Assembly: GCA_017792425.1 (NCBI GenBank)
Contig: CP051233.1
Location: 87,456-151,455 of the forward strand
Direction: 5' to 3'
Length of the DNA stretch: 64,000 nucleotides
Origin: Thalassovita sp.
GTDB taxonomy: Bacteria; Pseudomonadota; Alphaproteobacteria; Rhodobacterales; Rhodobacteraceae
Shown: in pieces, positions 1 through 8,928 of the stretch
Layout of the letters: each line of letters starts with the position of its first letter
How positions within the stretch are numbered: position 1 is the first letter of the stretch
The notes under the pieces: model-generated
Told to the model about the DNA's origin: nothing
The model's database searches: none
Seen by the model: the letters and a program-made list of their open reading frames with translations, nothing else
Made by a program: the position numbers and the translations under genes

Positions 1-89
1 CCGTTTGGCCCAAAGATCGCCACCGGCCTGCGGTCAGCTTCAATCCGGCCCGCCTTGTGCGACCGGAAATGCGACAGGTTCAGCTGCGA

Positions 90-121
90 AAGAAAAAGGC
101 CAGACATGGACCCCGGCCTTT
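90..121 (-). terminator. Rho-independent terminator after dnaN
   Basis: Read on the minus strand, 121-115 (AAAGGCC) pairs with 101-95 (GGCCTTT) around a 13-nt loop and runs into a U-rich stretch (TTTTTCTTT). It lies about 45 nt past the dnaN stop. A second short hairpin (ACGGGC-N3-GCCCGT, 152-166) touches the stop codon. The pair suggests that dnaN transcription largely ends before whatever gene follows, which lies outside the window. Confidence 0.6.
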
Positions 122-165
122 CATCTTGCCCAAAATACTTTCGCCGAAGGCACGGGCGCAGCCCG

Positions 166-1284
166 TCAGACCCGCATCGGCATCACGACATAGACCGCGC
201 TGGCATCATTGCCTTCGCGCATCAGGGTCGGATCCCCGGCCGAGTTGAACAGGAACACGGCGTTTTCCCGGTCCACCTGCGATGCGATTTCCAGCAGGTA
301 TTTCGCGTTGAAACCGATTTCCAGCCGTTCGTCACCGTATGCGACAGCCAGTTCCTCTTCTGCCGCGCCGCTGTCGGGGGCGTTGACGGACAGAACCAGC
401 CGGTCCTCTTCCAGCGCCATTTTCACCGCACGCGACCGTTCCGATGAAACCGTCGCCACGCGATCCACCGCGGCGGCGAATTCGCTGGCGTCAACCTCCA
501 GCTTGCGGGTGTTTCCAGTGGGAATGACGCGGGTGTAATCCGGGAAAGTCCCGTCGATGACCTTCGAGGTCAGCGTGATGTTCGGCGTGGCAAAGCGGAT
601 CTTGGTCTCGCTCACGGATACCGCGATCTGCATCTCGTCGTCGTCCAGAAGCTTGCGCAACTCGCCCACGGTTTTGCGCGGGACGATCACGCCGCTCATC
701 CCTTCAGCGCCCGAGGGCAAGTCCGCATCAATCCGGGCAAGGCGGTGTCCATCAGTGGCCACGGCGCGCAACACCTTGCCGCCATCTGAATCGGCGACGT
801 GCAAGTAGACGCCGTTCAGGTAGTACCGCGTTTCCTCGGTCGAGATCGCGAACTTCGACTTGTCGAACAACCGGCGCAACACGGGTGCGGGGGCGCTAAA
901 GTTCGACGCGTATTCCGAGGACGCCATCACCGGGAAATCCTCTTTGGGCAGGGTTGCCAAGTTGAAATGCGACCGGCCAGCCTCGACGTTCAATCGGCCA
1001 GCGACACCGTCATCGGACAGGGTGACCAGCGCGCCGTCCGGCAGCTTACGGACGATTTCATGCAGGGTGACAGCGGACACGGTCGTGGCGCCGGCCTTTT
1101 CAACCATGGCCGGTGCCTTGTCGACAACCTCTATATCCAGGTCGGTGGCGCGGAACTGGACGGTGTTGCCATCAGCTTCGATCAGGACATTGGCAAGGAT
1201 CGGTATCGTGTTGCGCCGTTCCACAACCGATTGCGCCTGAGACACGGCCTTCAGTAGCGTGCCGCGTTCAATGCTGAATTTCAT
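166..1284 (-). CDS. dnaN: DNA polymerase III subunit beta (sliding clamp)
   Basis: Encodes the ring-shaped processivity clamp that holds the replicative polymerase on DNA. The 372-residue product begins MKFSIERGTLLKAVSQAQ and ends VMPMRV, both typical of DnaN, and the length fits three clamp domains. I place the start at 1284 because AGGAG lies 7 nt upstream; an in-frame extension to 1338 lacks family similarity. It follows dnaA on the same strand with a 155-nt gap, the classical dnaA-dnaN order, so co-transcription is likely. No anomalies were seen. Confidence 0.98.
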   Translation of the reverse strand: MKFSIERGTLLKAVSQAQSVVERRNTIPILANVLIEADGNTVQFRATDLDIEVVDKAPAMVEKAGATTVSAVTLHEIVRKLPDGALVTLSDDGVAGRLNVEAGRSHFNLATLPKEDFPVMASSEYASNFSAPAPVLRRLFDKSKFAISTEETRYYLNGVYLHVADSDGGKVLRAVATDGHRLARIDADLPSGAEGMSGVIVPRKTVGELRKLLDDDEMQIAVSVSETKIRFATPNITLTSKVIDGTFPDYTRVIPTGNTRKLEVDASEFAAAVDRVATVSSERSRAVKMALEEDRLVLSVNAPDSGAAEEELAVAYGDERLEIGFNAKYLLEIASQVDRENAVFLFNSAGDPTLMREGNDASAVYVVMPMRV

Positions 1285-1439
1285 ACCCTTGCTCCTATCG
1301 TCTGACGGCCCGATGCCGGGGAGGGGCAGGGTAAACAATTCCCCAGTCGGCTCAAGCTGTTTGTTGCTTTGTCCGCTGGTTTATGAAGCCCGTCAAGAGC
1401 CGTTGGGCCGCCCGCGCTGCGAACAGCCCCGAAAGCAGG

Positions 1440-2807
1440 TCAGGCTTCCAATGCGCGACGCAAAAGCTCCAGATCTTCGGCGATCTGGCCATCCTTGGCG
1501 CGCAATTCCTCGATCCGCTTGACGCCGTGCATGACGGTTGTGTGGTCGCGCCCGCCGAACCGGCGGCCGATTTCCGGCAACGACCGGCTGGTCAGCTGCT
1601 TGCACAGGTACATGGCCACCTGCCGTGGCCGGGCATAGGTGCGCACGCGCTTGGGGCCGATCATGTCGGACAGGCGGATGTTGTAATGCTCCGAAACCTT
1701 GCGCTGGATTTCCTCGACGGTGATCTTGCGCTCGGATGCGCGCAACACATCGGCCAGGCAGTCCTGCGTCAGCGCCATCGTGATCGGACGCCCGACCAGC
1801 GACGCAAAGGCGAACAGACGGGTCAGCGCGCCTTCCAGCACGCGTACATTGGTGCTGATCCGATGGGCCAGAAATTCCAGCACGCCCGCTTCGACCTCCA
1901 GTCCCGGGTATTGCAGGCGATATTGTTCAACCTTCGACTGCAGAATGCCTAGGCGCAGCTCGTAATCGGTAGGATGCAGATCCACCACCAGGCCGCACTG
2001 AAGGCGCGATTTGATCCGCTCCTCCATGTCCTTGATTTCACCCGGCGCGCGATCGGCTGAAATGATAATCTGCTTATTCTGATCGACCAATGCATTGAAA
2101 GTGTGAAAGAATTCCTCTTGCGTGGAATCCTTTCCCGCGATGAATTGCACATCATCCACCATCAGCACGTCGACAGAGCGGAACAACTGCTTGAAATCCA
2201 TCATCTTGCGATCACGCAGGGCCTGGACGAAGCGGTACATGAACTGTTCAGCGGACAGGTAGACGACATTGAGTTCCGGCTGCTGCTTCTGCAGCTCCCA
2301 CGCGATGGCGTGCATCAGGTGGGTTTTACCCAGGCCGACCCCACCATACAGAAACAGCGGATTGAAGGTCACAGGACCGCCCTCGGCCACCCGGCGGGCG
2401 GCAGCATGGGCCAGTTCGTTGGGTTTGCCGACAACGAACGTATCAAAGGTGAACCGCGAATCCAGCGGAGCCGACGGCAGTTGATCATCGGTCGCGGGAC
2501 GGGCAGAGGAAGCGACAGCGGGTTGGGGCTGCGCCTCTCTGGCCGGGACAGGACGAGTCGGCGTGTTGGCGGCAACGCGGAAATTCAACCGGCGCACCTG
2601 AGTCCCCGTCTGGCACATCTGGTGCAGAATCAGATCACCAAAATTGCGCGAGACATAGTTGCCCAGAAAGGTGGTCGGCACGGAAAACGTCGCCACGCCT
2701 TCGGCGATCTCGTCGAACTCCAGCGGTTCGATCCAGTTTTTATAGTTACTTTGCCCGACCGTCCCCAAGAGTGTCTTCTTCAACTGACCCCATTGTTCTT
2801 GCGTCAT
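1440..2807 (-). CDS. dnaA: Chromosomal replication initiator DnaA
   Basis: ATP-dependent initiator that binds DnaA boxes and opens the origin. The 455-residue protein has the N-terminal helicase-contact domain (about 1-80), a variable proline-rich linker (about 80-115), the AAA+ domain with Walker A GGVGLGKTH (about 155-163) and Walker B LMVDDVQF (about 215-222), and the C-terminal DNA-binding domain with the RDHTTVMHG signature. I choose the start at 2807 (MTQEQWGQLKK) from family similarity; the upstream ribosome-binding site is weak. The leader carries a hairpin at 2898-2920. dnaN lies directly downstream. Confidence 0.98.
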   Translation of the reverse strand: MTQEQWGQLKKTLLGTVGQSNYKNWIEPLEFDEIAEGVATFSVPTTFLGNYVSRNFGDLILHQMCQTGTQVRRLNFRVAANTPTRPVPAREAQPQPAVASSARPATDDQLPSAPLDSRFTFDTFVVGKPNELAHAAARRVAEGGPVTFNPLFLYGGVGLGKTHLMHAIAWELQKQQPELNVVYLSAEQFMYRFVQALRDRKMMDFKQLFRSVDVLMVDDVQFIAGKDSTQEEFFHTFNALVDQNKQIIISADRAPGEIKDMEERIKSRLQCGLVVDLHPTDYELRLGILQSKVEQYRLQYPGLEVEAGVLEFLAHRISTNVRVLEGALTRLFAFASLVGRPITMALTQDCLADVLRASERKITVEEIQRKVSEHYNIRLSDMIGPKRVRTYARPRQVAMYLCKQLTSRSLPEIGRRFGGRDHTTVMHGVKRIEELRAKDGQIAEDLELLRRALEA

Positions 2808-3291
2808 TTTTTCGTCCAGCCTGTTGTCCCCAATGCGCAGGCATGGCCTGCGCCGTCCTTCGTTTCGTCCCCACAGCGTCAGCAACACGACACTGTTCCC
2901 GCTGATGCAGATTCAGCGGGCCTTTTCGTCCCTTCAGGTTCGTATACGCCGCTTCGCGCCCGATTAAGCCCCGACTGTCCCCGTCAGGCATAATCATATG
3001 GCGCGCCTTAGGCGCGTCTTGTTGGACACGTTGCAGATACCCGCAGAAAACCAACCGAAGCCTGATCGCAAGCGCGACTGGCTGTTTGGCAGTCTTCCCA
3101 GATCCGGCGCCGCGTAGCGAATGGCGCCTGAACCAACCTGTCCCCCCAAGGCGATGTGACTCGCAGCTGGAAGTTACCAAGTCGTCTGCGGGCGGGGCAA
3201 CTGAACTTCGGGGCTTGACTCAGATATTCCGAAAAAGAATCTCTGCCCCCCGCCGGGATTGCATCAGAAATGTCACAGTTCGGAAAAAACG
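2808..3291. other. dnaA-rpsT intergenic region, no gene found
   Basis: About 480 nt with no credible coding frame. It must contain the dnaA promoter and leader. Visible structure is the inverted repeat at 2898-2920 and a short palindrome CGCGCCTTAGGCGCG at 3002-3016. I looked for DnaA boxes (TTATCCACA and close variants) and found none, so it does not look like an origin. Confidence 0.6.
2898..2920. promoter_or_regulatory. Inverted repeat in the dnaA leader
   Basis: CCCGCTGA (2898-2905) and TCAGCGGG (2913-2920) form perfect 8-bp arms around a 7-nt spacer, about 90 nt upstream of the dnaA start. It could be an mRNA hairpin in the dnaA 5' leader or a dyad operator. No U-run follows on the dnaA strand, so it is not an obvious terminator. 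Function is inferred only. Confidence 0.45.
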
Positions 3292-3324
3292 AAAAAAGGC
3301 GCCCTGCGACAGGACGCCTTTTTT
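3292..3324. terminator. Bidirectional terminator downstream of rpsT
   Basis: A hairpin (GGCG-C-CCTG, loop CGA, CAGG-A-CGCC; 3298-3318) is flanked by six A on one side and six T on the other, giving a U-tract on either strand. It lies about 35 nt past the rpsT stop and should end rpsT transcription before the dnaA promoter. Confidence 0.85.
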
Positions 3325-3357
3325 ATTGTTATTTTTCAGTCAATTAGTCTGAAAAAT

Positions 3358-3621
3358 TCAGGCCATTGCCTTTACGCGGGCCGACAGGCGCGACATTTTG
3401 CGGGCTGCGGTGTTCTTGTGGAACACACCCTTGGTGACGCCGCGCATCAGTTCGGGCTGGGCGGCTTGCAGGGCGGTTTTGGCGGCGTCCTGATCACCCG
3501 ACGCGATGGCCTCTTCGACCTTGCGCAGGTAGGTGCGGATACGCGAACGACGGGCTTTGTTGACGGCGAAGCGACGCTCGTTCTGACGGGCGCGTTTCTT
3601 TGCCTGGGGCGAGTTTGCCAT
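3358..3621 (-). CDS. rpsT: 30S ribosomal protein S20
   Basis: Small basic primary-binding protein of the 30S subunit that contacts 16S rRNA. The 87-residue product starts MANSPQAKKRARQNERR and is rich in Lys, Arg and Ala as expected for S20; length matches the family. It is a single-gene unit: a strong terminator follows and the next upstream gene is over 340 nt away. rpsT next to dnaA is a familiar arrangement in Rhodobacterales. Confidence 0.97.
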   Translation of the reverse strand: MANSPQAKKRARQNERRFAVNKARRSRIRTYLRKVEEAIASGDQDAAKTALQAAQPELMRGVTKGVFHKNTAARKMSRLSARVKAMA

Positions 3622-3966
3622 TTCAAATCATCCCTTTGACTGGGGTTAGCATTTCAAAAGCACGCGACCCCCATCTGACAGGATTCCTGTCGGGAATGAT
3701 TCTAGCCAGAGCGGGCTTCACGCGCATGTACCGGAGGGCGTATAGGCGCTGCGGATGCAAAAGGCAAACCCGATTTCCACCGGTTCTGTACATTTTGGGG
3801 TCGATTCCACAGGTTTTGCCAGCGCAGTGCGCCGTGGCCGCACGTTAACCCGATGTGAACCTGTTCCACGGATGCTGGTCCACATGCGAATCGAACCACC
3901 CCTGCTGACAGACAAACACCGGCCATTTCTGGCCGGCGTCCTGATCGTTCTTCTGCGCCTGCTGAC
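3622..3966. other. rpsT upstream region with DnaA-box-like cores
   Basis: 345 nt without a credible gene. It must hold the rpsT promoter. Between 3774 and 3884 there are four TTCCAC/GTCCAC cores on the plus strand: TTTCCACCG at 3774, GATTCCACA at 3803, TGTTCCACG at 3862 and TGGTCCACA at 3876. A CtrA-like TTAA-N7-TGAA lies at 3845-3859. None is a perfect DnaA box, so an origin function is only a possibility. Confidence 0.4.
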
Positions 3967-4743
3967 TCAGCGGTCGCGGAATTGCGGGGTGCGTTTTTCG
4001 ACGAAGGCCGCCATGCCTTCCTTCTGGTCATCCGTTGCGAACAACGAATGGAACAGGCGACGCTCGAACAGAAGGCCCTCTTGCAAAGGCACTTCGAAGG
4101 ACCGGTTCACGGCCTCCTTGATCAGCATGACCGAGATCATCGACTTCTCGGCGATCTTCGCGGCGGCGGCCATCGCCTCGTCCATCAGTTTCTTGGCGGG
4201 CACGATACGACTGACCAGGCCCGCGCGCTCGGCCTCTTCGGCATCCATGAAGCGGCCGGTCAGGTTCATATCCATCGCCTTGGCCTTGCCAATCGCCCGC
4301 GTCAGGCGCTGGGTGCCGCCGATCCCGGCCATGACGCCCAGGTTCACCTCGGGCTGGCCGAACTTGGCAGTGTCGGAGGCGATAATGAAATCGCACAGCA
4401 TCGCCAACTCGCAGCCACCGCCCAGCGCATAGCCAGACACAGCGGCGATGATCGGCTTGCGGACCCGGCCGATCTCGGCCGTTTCGCCACCGAACAGGTC
4501 TTCGGTCAGAACCTCGGTATAGCTCTTCTCGCTCATCATCTTGATGTCGGCCCCGGCGGCGAACGCCTTTTCCGAGCCGGTCAGCACGATGCAGCGGACC
4601 TTGTCATTGCCTTGCGCCGCCGACATGGCATCCGCCAGTTCCGTCAGCAGTTGCGCGTTCAGGGCGTTGAGCGCGTCGGGGCGGTTCAGTTTCACCAGCG
4701 CGACGTGGTCTTCGATTTCGACGATGATCGTCTCGTATGCCAT
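3967..4743 (-). CDS. Enoyl-CoA hydratase
   Basis: Crotonase-fold enzyme that hydrates trans-2-enoyl-CoA to 3-hydroxyacyl-CoA in beta-oxidation and related CoA pathways. The 258-residue protein shows the oxyanion-hole segments AFAAGADIKMM and GYALGGGCELAM, and catalytic Glu positions expected in the loop following GGGCELA and in the LGVMAG/GGTQRL region. I start at MAYETIIVEIEDHV (4743), where family similarity begins and AGGAAAG lies upstream; a 21-residue extension is not supported. It lies downstream of mutM on the same strand with a 64-nt gap. Substrate range cannot be told from sequence. Confidence 0.93.
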   Translation of the reverse strand: MAYETIIVEIEDHVALVKLNRPDALNALNAQLLTELADAMSAAQGNDKVRCIVLTGSEKAFAAGADIKMMSEKSYTEVLTEDLFGGETAEIGRVRKPIIAAVSGYALGGGCELAMLCDFIIASDTAKFGQPEVNLGVMAGIGGTQRLTRAIGKAKAMDMNLTGRFMDAEEAERAGLVSRIVPAKKLMDEAMAAAAKIAEKSMISVMLIKEAVNRSFEVPLQEGLLFERRLFHSLFATDDQKEGMAAFVEKRTPQFRDR

Positions 4744-4807
4744 GAATCCGTACTTTCCTTGTTTCCGGTCAGGGGGATTGATGGCCAATCCCGCCGCCCG
4801 GATCAAG

Positions 4808-5659
4808 CTATCTTTGACATGAGGGGCAGTAAAAGGTGGATCGCCCGGATTGAACGACCCGGTGAATCACCGCCGTACAACCGGGCGCTTTGCAGGGCTG
4901 GCCTTCTTGTCCGTAAACCCGGAAATCGTGCTGAAAATAACCCAGTTCCCCGTCCGCCTGACGAAAATCGCGCAGGCTGGACCCGCCTGCCTCGATCGCC
5001 TCGGACAGGACTTGCCGAACCACGGGCACCAGCGCGGCCACCCGGGGGGCGGCGATCTGTCCCGCCTTGCGCAGGGGGTGAATCCCGGCCCGGAACAGCG
5101 CCTCGCAGACATAGATGTTGCCCAGCCCCGCCACGACATGCTGATCCAGCAGCGCGGATTTCACCGGCGTATTGCGCCCCTTGAAAGCGGATACCAGGTA
5201 CGGTTCGTTGAAATCGTTGCCCAAGGGTTCTGGCCCCAGACTGGCCAATAACTTGTGCGATTCCGCGCTGGCGGTGTCCAGTAGGTCCATCGCCCCGAAC
5301 CGGCGTGGATCATTGAAGGTGATGCGCGCGCCGTTGTCCATGTCCAGCACGACATGGTCATGTTTTTCAGCCTTGGGGTGGTCGCGCAGGAATTGCCCCA
5401 GCGGATCGCCGGACACCAGCATACGCCCCGACATGCCCAGGTGGATCAGCAGCGTTTCGCCCGAGTCGAGATCGGCCAGGATGTACTTGGACCGCCGCCG
5501 CATCCCCAGCACGCGCCGCCCGGTCAGCCGTTCCGCCATCCGGTCAGGAAAGGGCCAACGCAGGTCGGGCCGGTTCACCTGCGCGCGCACGATCACCGCC
5601 CCCTGCATCGCCGGGACAAGCCCGCGGCGGACGGTTTCGACCTCGGGCAATTCCGGCAT
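4808..5659 (-). CDS. mutM: Formamidopyrimidine-DNA glycosylase (MutM/Fpg)
   Basis: Bifunctional DNA glycosylase/AP lyase that removes 8-oxoguanine and other oxidised purines. The mature N-terminus PELPEVETVRRGL supplies the catalytic proline and glutamate, the central region holds the helix-two-turn-helix, and the C-terminus has the zinc finger with the two cysteine pairs (CKAPGC and CPSC). Length (283 residues) is normal. GGAG precedes the ATG by a good distance. It is divergent from ubiE, sharing an 85-nt promoter region. Confidence 0.97.
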   Translation of the reverse strand: MPELPEVETVRRGLVPAMQGAVIVRAQVNRPDLRWPFPDRMAERLTGRRVLGMRRRSKYILADLDSGETLLIHLGMSGRMLVSGDPLGQFLRDHPKAEKHDHVVLDMDNGARITFNDPRRFGAMDLLDTASAESHKLLASLGPEPLGNDFNEPYLVSAFKGRNTPVKSALLDQHVVAGLGNIYVCEALFRAGIHPLRKAGQIAAPRVAALVPVVRQVLSEAIEAGGSSLRDFRQADGELGYFQHDFRVYGQEGQPCKAPGCTAVIHRVVQSGRSTFYCPSCQR

Positions 5660-5744
5660 GACGGCTCCTTTGACAGTTCAGCGCATTGCAGCGGCGGGTG
5701 AGCGTCCTATAAGAGGGACCAGAACCCCAGACTGGCAAGAGCCC

Positions 5745-6497
5745 ATGACCCAGACAGACCAGAAAACCACCCATTTCGGATTCCAGGAAGTCCCCGAGCA
5801 TGAAAAGGCCGGGCGCGTGCAGGGGGTGTTCGGGTCCGTCGCGTCCAAGTACGACGTGATGAACGACGCGATGAGCATGGGCATCCACCGCATCTGGAAG
5901 GACGCGATGATGGATTGGCTGGCGCCGCGCCCGAACACCCGCCTGCTGGACGTGGCGGGGGGAACAGGCGACATTTCGTTCCGCTACCTGAAACGGGCGG
6001 GCAAGGCCCATGCCACCGTGTGCGACCTGACCGAACCGATGCTGGTGGAAGGCCGCAAGCGCGCCGAGGCCGCGGCGATGGCGGACAGCCTGGACTGGGT
6101 CGTGGGCGACGCGATGAACCTGCCCTTTGCCGACAACACCTTTGACGTTTACACGATCAGCTTTGGCATCCGCAACGTGACCCGCCCGCAAGAGGCGCTG
6201 AACGAAGCCTTTCGCGTGCTGCGCCCCGGCGGGCGGCTGATGGTGCTGGAGTTCAGCCAGATCCCGAACGACCTGATGCAGAAGGTCTATGACCTGTATT
6301 CGTTCAACATCATCCCGAAGCTGGGACAGGTGATTGCGAACGACAGGGACAGCTATCAATACCTTGTTGAATCCATTCGCAAATTCCCAGATCAGGACAC
6401 GTTCCTGCAGATGGTGAAACAGGCCGGGTTCGCCAATGCGAAATACCGCAACCTGACGATGGGCATTGCCTGCCTGCATTCCGGCTGGAAGATGTAG
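5745..6497 (+). CDS. ubiE: Ubiquinone/menaquinone C-methyltransferase UbiE
   Basis: SAM-dependent methyltransferase that adds the C2 methyl group in ubiquinone biosynthesis. The 250-residue product has the SAM-binding motif LLDVAGGTGDISF and the family signature near GIRNVTRPQEALNEAFRVL. The frame is open far upstream, but similarity begins at MTQTDQKTTHFGF, so I place the start at 5745. ubiB begins one base after its stop, a tight ubiE-ubiB operon that makes functional sense. Confidence 0.97.
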   Translation: MTQTDQKTTHFGFQEVPEHEKAGRVQGVFGSVASKYDVMNDAMSMGIHRIWKDAMMDWLAPRPNTRLLDVAGGTGDISFRYLKRAGKAHATVCDLTEPMLVEGRKRAEAAAMADSLDWVVGDAMNLPFADNTFDVYTISFGIRNVTRPQEALNEAFRVLRPGGRLMVLEFSQIPNDLMQKVYDLYSFNIIPKLGQVIANDRDSYQYLVESIRKFPDQDTFLQMVKQAGFANAKYRNLTMGIACLHSGWKM

Positions 6498-6498
6498 C

Positions 6499-8031
6499 AT
6501 GCGCGGTCCTCATAACATCTGGCGGCTGATCCGCACCGGGGCCACGCTGGAACGCACCGGCGCAATGGGCCTGATCCTGGACGCGATGGACGCGCCGCGC
6601 CCGATCCGCATCGTTGCCCGGACGCTGGCCTGGCCGTTCCGATGGCTGGGTTACAAGGGCGATCCCTCGATGCCGCCGGCCACACGGGCGCTGACCGCCT
6701 TGGGCCCGGCCTATATCAAGTTCGGCCAGGTCCTGAGCACCCGGCCCGACGTGGTGGGGGACGAGATGGCCCAGCATCTGCGGGTGCTGCAGGACAAGCT
6801 GCCGCCATTTTCCATGGCACAGGCAAAGCGCGCCATTGCAGACGAATTGGACCTGTCCGTCGAAGAGCTGTTCGACGAGTTCAGCGAACCGATCGCCGCA
6901 GCCTCGATCGCGCAGGTGCACAAGGCGCGGCTGAAAGATACCGGCGAAGAGGTGGCCGTGAAGGTGCTGCGCCCGGGAATCGAGAAGGCATTCCAGCGCG
7001 ATATTGATGCCTTCTATTTCGCCGCCGACGCGATTGAATTTCTGTCTCCGGCCTCTCGCCGTTTGCGGCCGCGTGACGTGATCGCGCATTTCGAGGGCGT
7101 CGTTCTGGGCGAGTTGGACCTGCGGTTGGAAAGCGCGTCTGCCTCGCAGTTCGCGGCGAACACGGTGCAGGACGAAGGGTTCCAGCTGCCGCAGATAAAA
7201 TGGGGTCTGTCCAGCCGCCGCGTGATGACGATGGCCTGGGCCGAGGGCGTCCCGCTGGGCGACAATGACGCGCTGGACCACGCCGGCCACGACCGGCGGG
7301 CGCTGGGGGAACGCGTGCTGCAACTGTTCCTCAGCCATGCGCTGCGCGACGGCTATTTCCACGCGGACATGCACCAGGGCAACCTGAAGGTCGCGGCCAA
7401 TGGCGACATCATCGCCTATGATTTTGGCATCATGGGCCATATCGACGAATACACCCGCCGGGTCTATGCCGAGATCCTGTTCGGGTTCATCCAGCGCGAT
7501 TACCAGCGCGTCGCCGAGGTGCATTTCGAGGCCGGGTACGTCCCCGCGGACCGCGATGTCGATGAATTCGCGCGCGCGCTGCGCGCCGTCGGGGAACCGA
7601 TTTTCGGCATGGATGCCACCCGGATTTCAATGGGGCGTCTGCTGAACTACCTGTTCGAAGTCACCGAACGATTCGGCATGGAAACCCGGACCGAGCTGAT
7701 CCTGCTGCAGCGCACCATGGTCGTTGTTGAAGGGGTTGCGCGGTCGTTGCACCCACAGATCAACATCTGGGAAGTAGCCAAGCCGGTGGTGCAATCCTAC
7801 ATCACCCGGTCGATGGGGCCGCGCGCCATGTTGCGCGATTTCACACGGACCGCCCGCGTTCTCAGTCGGTTTGGCCCACGCCTGCCCGGATTGGTAGAGG
7901 CCGCGCTGATCCGGCAGGCGACCGGTGCCGAACCCGCGTCGGCGCCATCGCGCAAAGGGCCGGTTCTGTGGGCCTTGCTGGGGGCCATCGTGGGCGGCGG
8001 GGCCGTGGCGCTGGCCGGATTACTGCTGTAG
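6499..8031 (+). CDS. ubiB: Ubiquinone biosynthesis kinase-like protein UbiB
   Basis: ADCK/UbiB-family atypical kinase/ATPase required for ubiquinone synthesis, probably acting on membrane-bound intermediates or the biosynthetic complex. The 510-residue protein contains the hallmark KxGQ motif (AYIKFGQVLSTRPD), the VAVKVLRPG lysine, the catalytic HADMHQGN and the YDFG metal-binding motif, and ends in hydrophobic segments (LLGAIVGGGAVALAGLLL) that anchor it to the membrane. It is tightly coupled to ubiE. Its last 12 nt overlap the convergent kinase gene. Confidence 0.96.
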   Translation: MRGPHNIWRLIRTGATLERTGAMGLILDAMDAPRPIRIVARTLAWPFRWLGYKGDPSMPPATRALTALGPAYIKFGQVLSTRPDVVGDEMAQHLRVLQDKLPPFSMAQAKRAIADELDLSVEELFDEFSEPIAAASIAQVHKARLKDTGEEVAVKVLRPGIEKAFQRDIDAFYFAADAIEFLSPASRRLRPRDVIAHFEGVVLGELDLRLESASASQFAANTVQDEGFQLPQIKWGLSSRRVMTMAWAEGVPLGDNDALDHAGHDRRALGERVLQLFLSHALRDGYFHADMHQGNLKVAANGDIIAYDFGIMGHIDEYTRRVYAEILFGFIQRDYQRVAEVHFEAGYVPADRDVDEFARALRAVGEPIFGMDATRISMGRLLNYLFEVTERFGMETRTELILLQRTMVVVEGVARSLHPQINIWEVAKPVVQSYITRSMGPRAMLRDFTRTARVLSRFGPRLPGLVEAALIRQATGAEPASAPSRKGPVLWALLGAIVGGGAVALAGLLL

Positions 8032-8859
8032 CGCGGCCAATTCCAGCGCCATCGCCTGTGAATATTCCGCAGCCCCCCGGACGGATTTCCACGCGCAATA
8101 GGCCGCCATTGCCCAATGGTGCCAGGGCTGCATCCGCCTGACCCGCCGCAGCACCGCCGGATCACCATATCCCGCCAGGAATGCGGACGTTTCCCGTGCG
8201 TCCAGCGGACTGCCGCGATAGATCCGCTGCATCGCGGGCGACAGGAAAATGGCCAGATCCTCGGCCGGGTCGCCCACGGCGGGGCATTGCCAATCAATCA
8301 GACGTACCCCCGCCGCTGTCACGATCACGTTGCCGGGCACGACATCGCCATGCAGGAAAACCCCGGTTTCTAACGGCGGAACCCGGTAATCCGGCTGGGT
8401 GCGCCGTAGCCTTTCGGCCAGTCCGGCGGGCAGCGAGGGCAGGATTTCCCCGACCTGCCGCAAGATCGCCTGCGACCCGCCCGGAAGCGTGCGCAATCCG
8501 GTGGGCGGGCGCAGGCCATGCAGTCGCCGCAATAGTTGCCCCACCTGCGCAGGGTCTTGCGACCAGGGTGTTCCTTTCAGGTGTTGGTACAGCAGATAGG
8601 TCACGCCGTTCAACTGCACCTGCCCGGCCAGTCGCGGGGCGATGGCCTGCCCTTCGAGGTGGCGCAGAACGGCAGCCTCTTGCGCGGGATCGTTCGGGAA
8701 CCGGGGGTTGCCGTCCTGAGGCGCATAGCGTTTCACCACCACATCCCCAACCCGCCACAGCCTGTTGGTGCGCCCCCCCTGCATTGGCGTCCAAGGCTGA
8801 CCCGGCACGATCAATCCATCACGCAGCAGCGCAGGTTCCAAGGCTGAATCAAGGGTCAT
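8020..8859 (-). CDS. Aminoglycoside/choline kinase-like phosphotransferase
   Basis: APH-fold small-molecule kinase of 279 residues. The Brenner-type catalytic loop FLHGDVVPGNVIV and the following metal-binding LIDWQ are clear. The N-terminal NRLWRVGDVVVKRY strand carries the ATP-binding lysine. I start at MTLDSALEPALL (8859); the upstream extension looks non-coding. Family members phosphorylate thiamine, choline, homoserine or aminoglycosides; the substrate here is unknown. It ends inside ubiB's 3' end, convergently, and is followed downstream only by ubiB antisense. Confidence 0.85.
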   Translation of the reverse strand: MTLDSALEPALLRDGLIVPGQPWTPMQGGRTNRLWRVGDVVVKRYAPQDGNPRFPNDPAQEAAVLRHLEGQAIAPRLAGQVQLNGVTYLLYQHLKGTPWSQDPAQVGQLLRRLHGLRPPTGLRTLPGGSQAILRQVGEILPSLPAGLAERLRRTQPDYRVPPLETGVFLHGDVVPGNVIVTAAGVRLIDWQCPAVGDPAEDLAIFLSPAMQRIYRGSPLDARETSAFLAGYGDPAVLRRVRRMQPWHHWAMAAYCAWKSVRGAAEYSQAMALELAALQQ

Positions 8860-8928
8860 CCGGTGTCCGAAGGGTAAAGACGGCCCGGGGACGCTACGCC
8901 ATCCTGCACCGGTCGGCAATCAACCGGG

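Noticed and set aside
2808..3357. Replication origin between dnaA and rpsT
   Set aside because: No DnaA-box matches or A/T-rich unwinding element were found; the structure seen is a terminator and short dyads.
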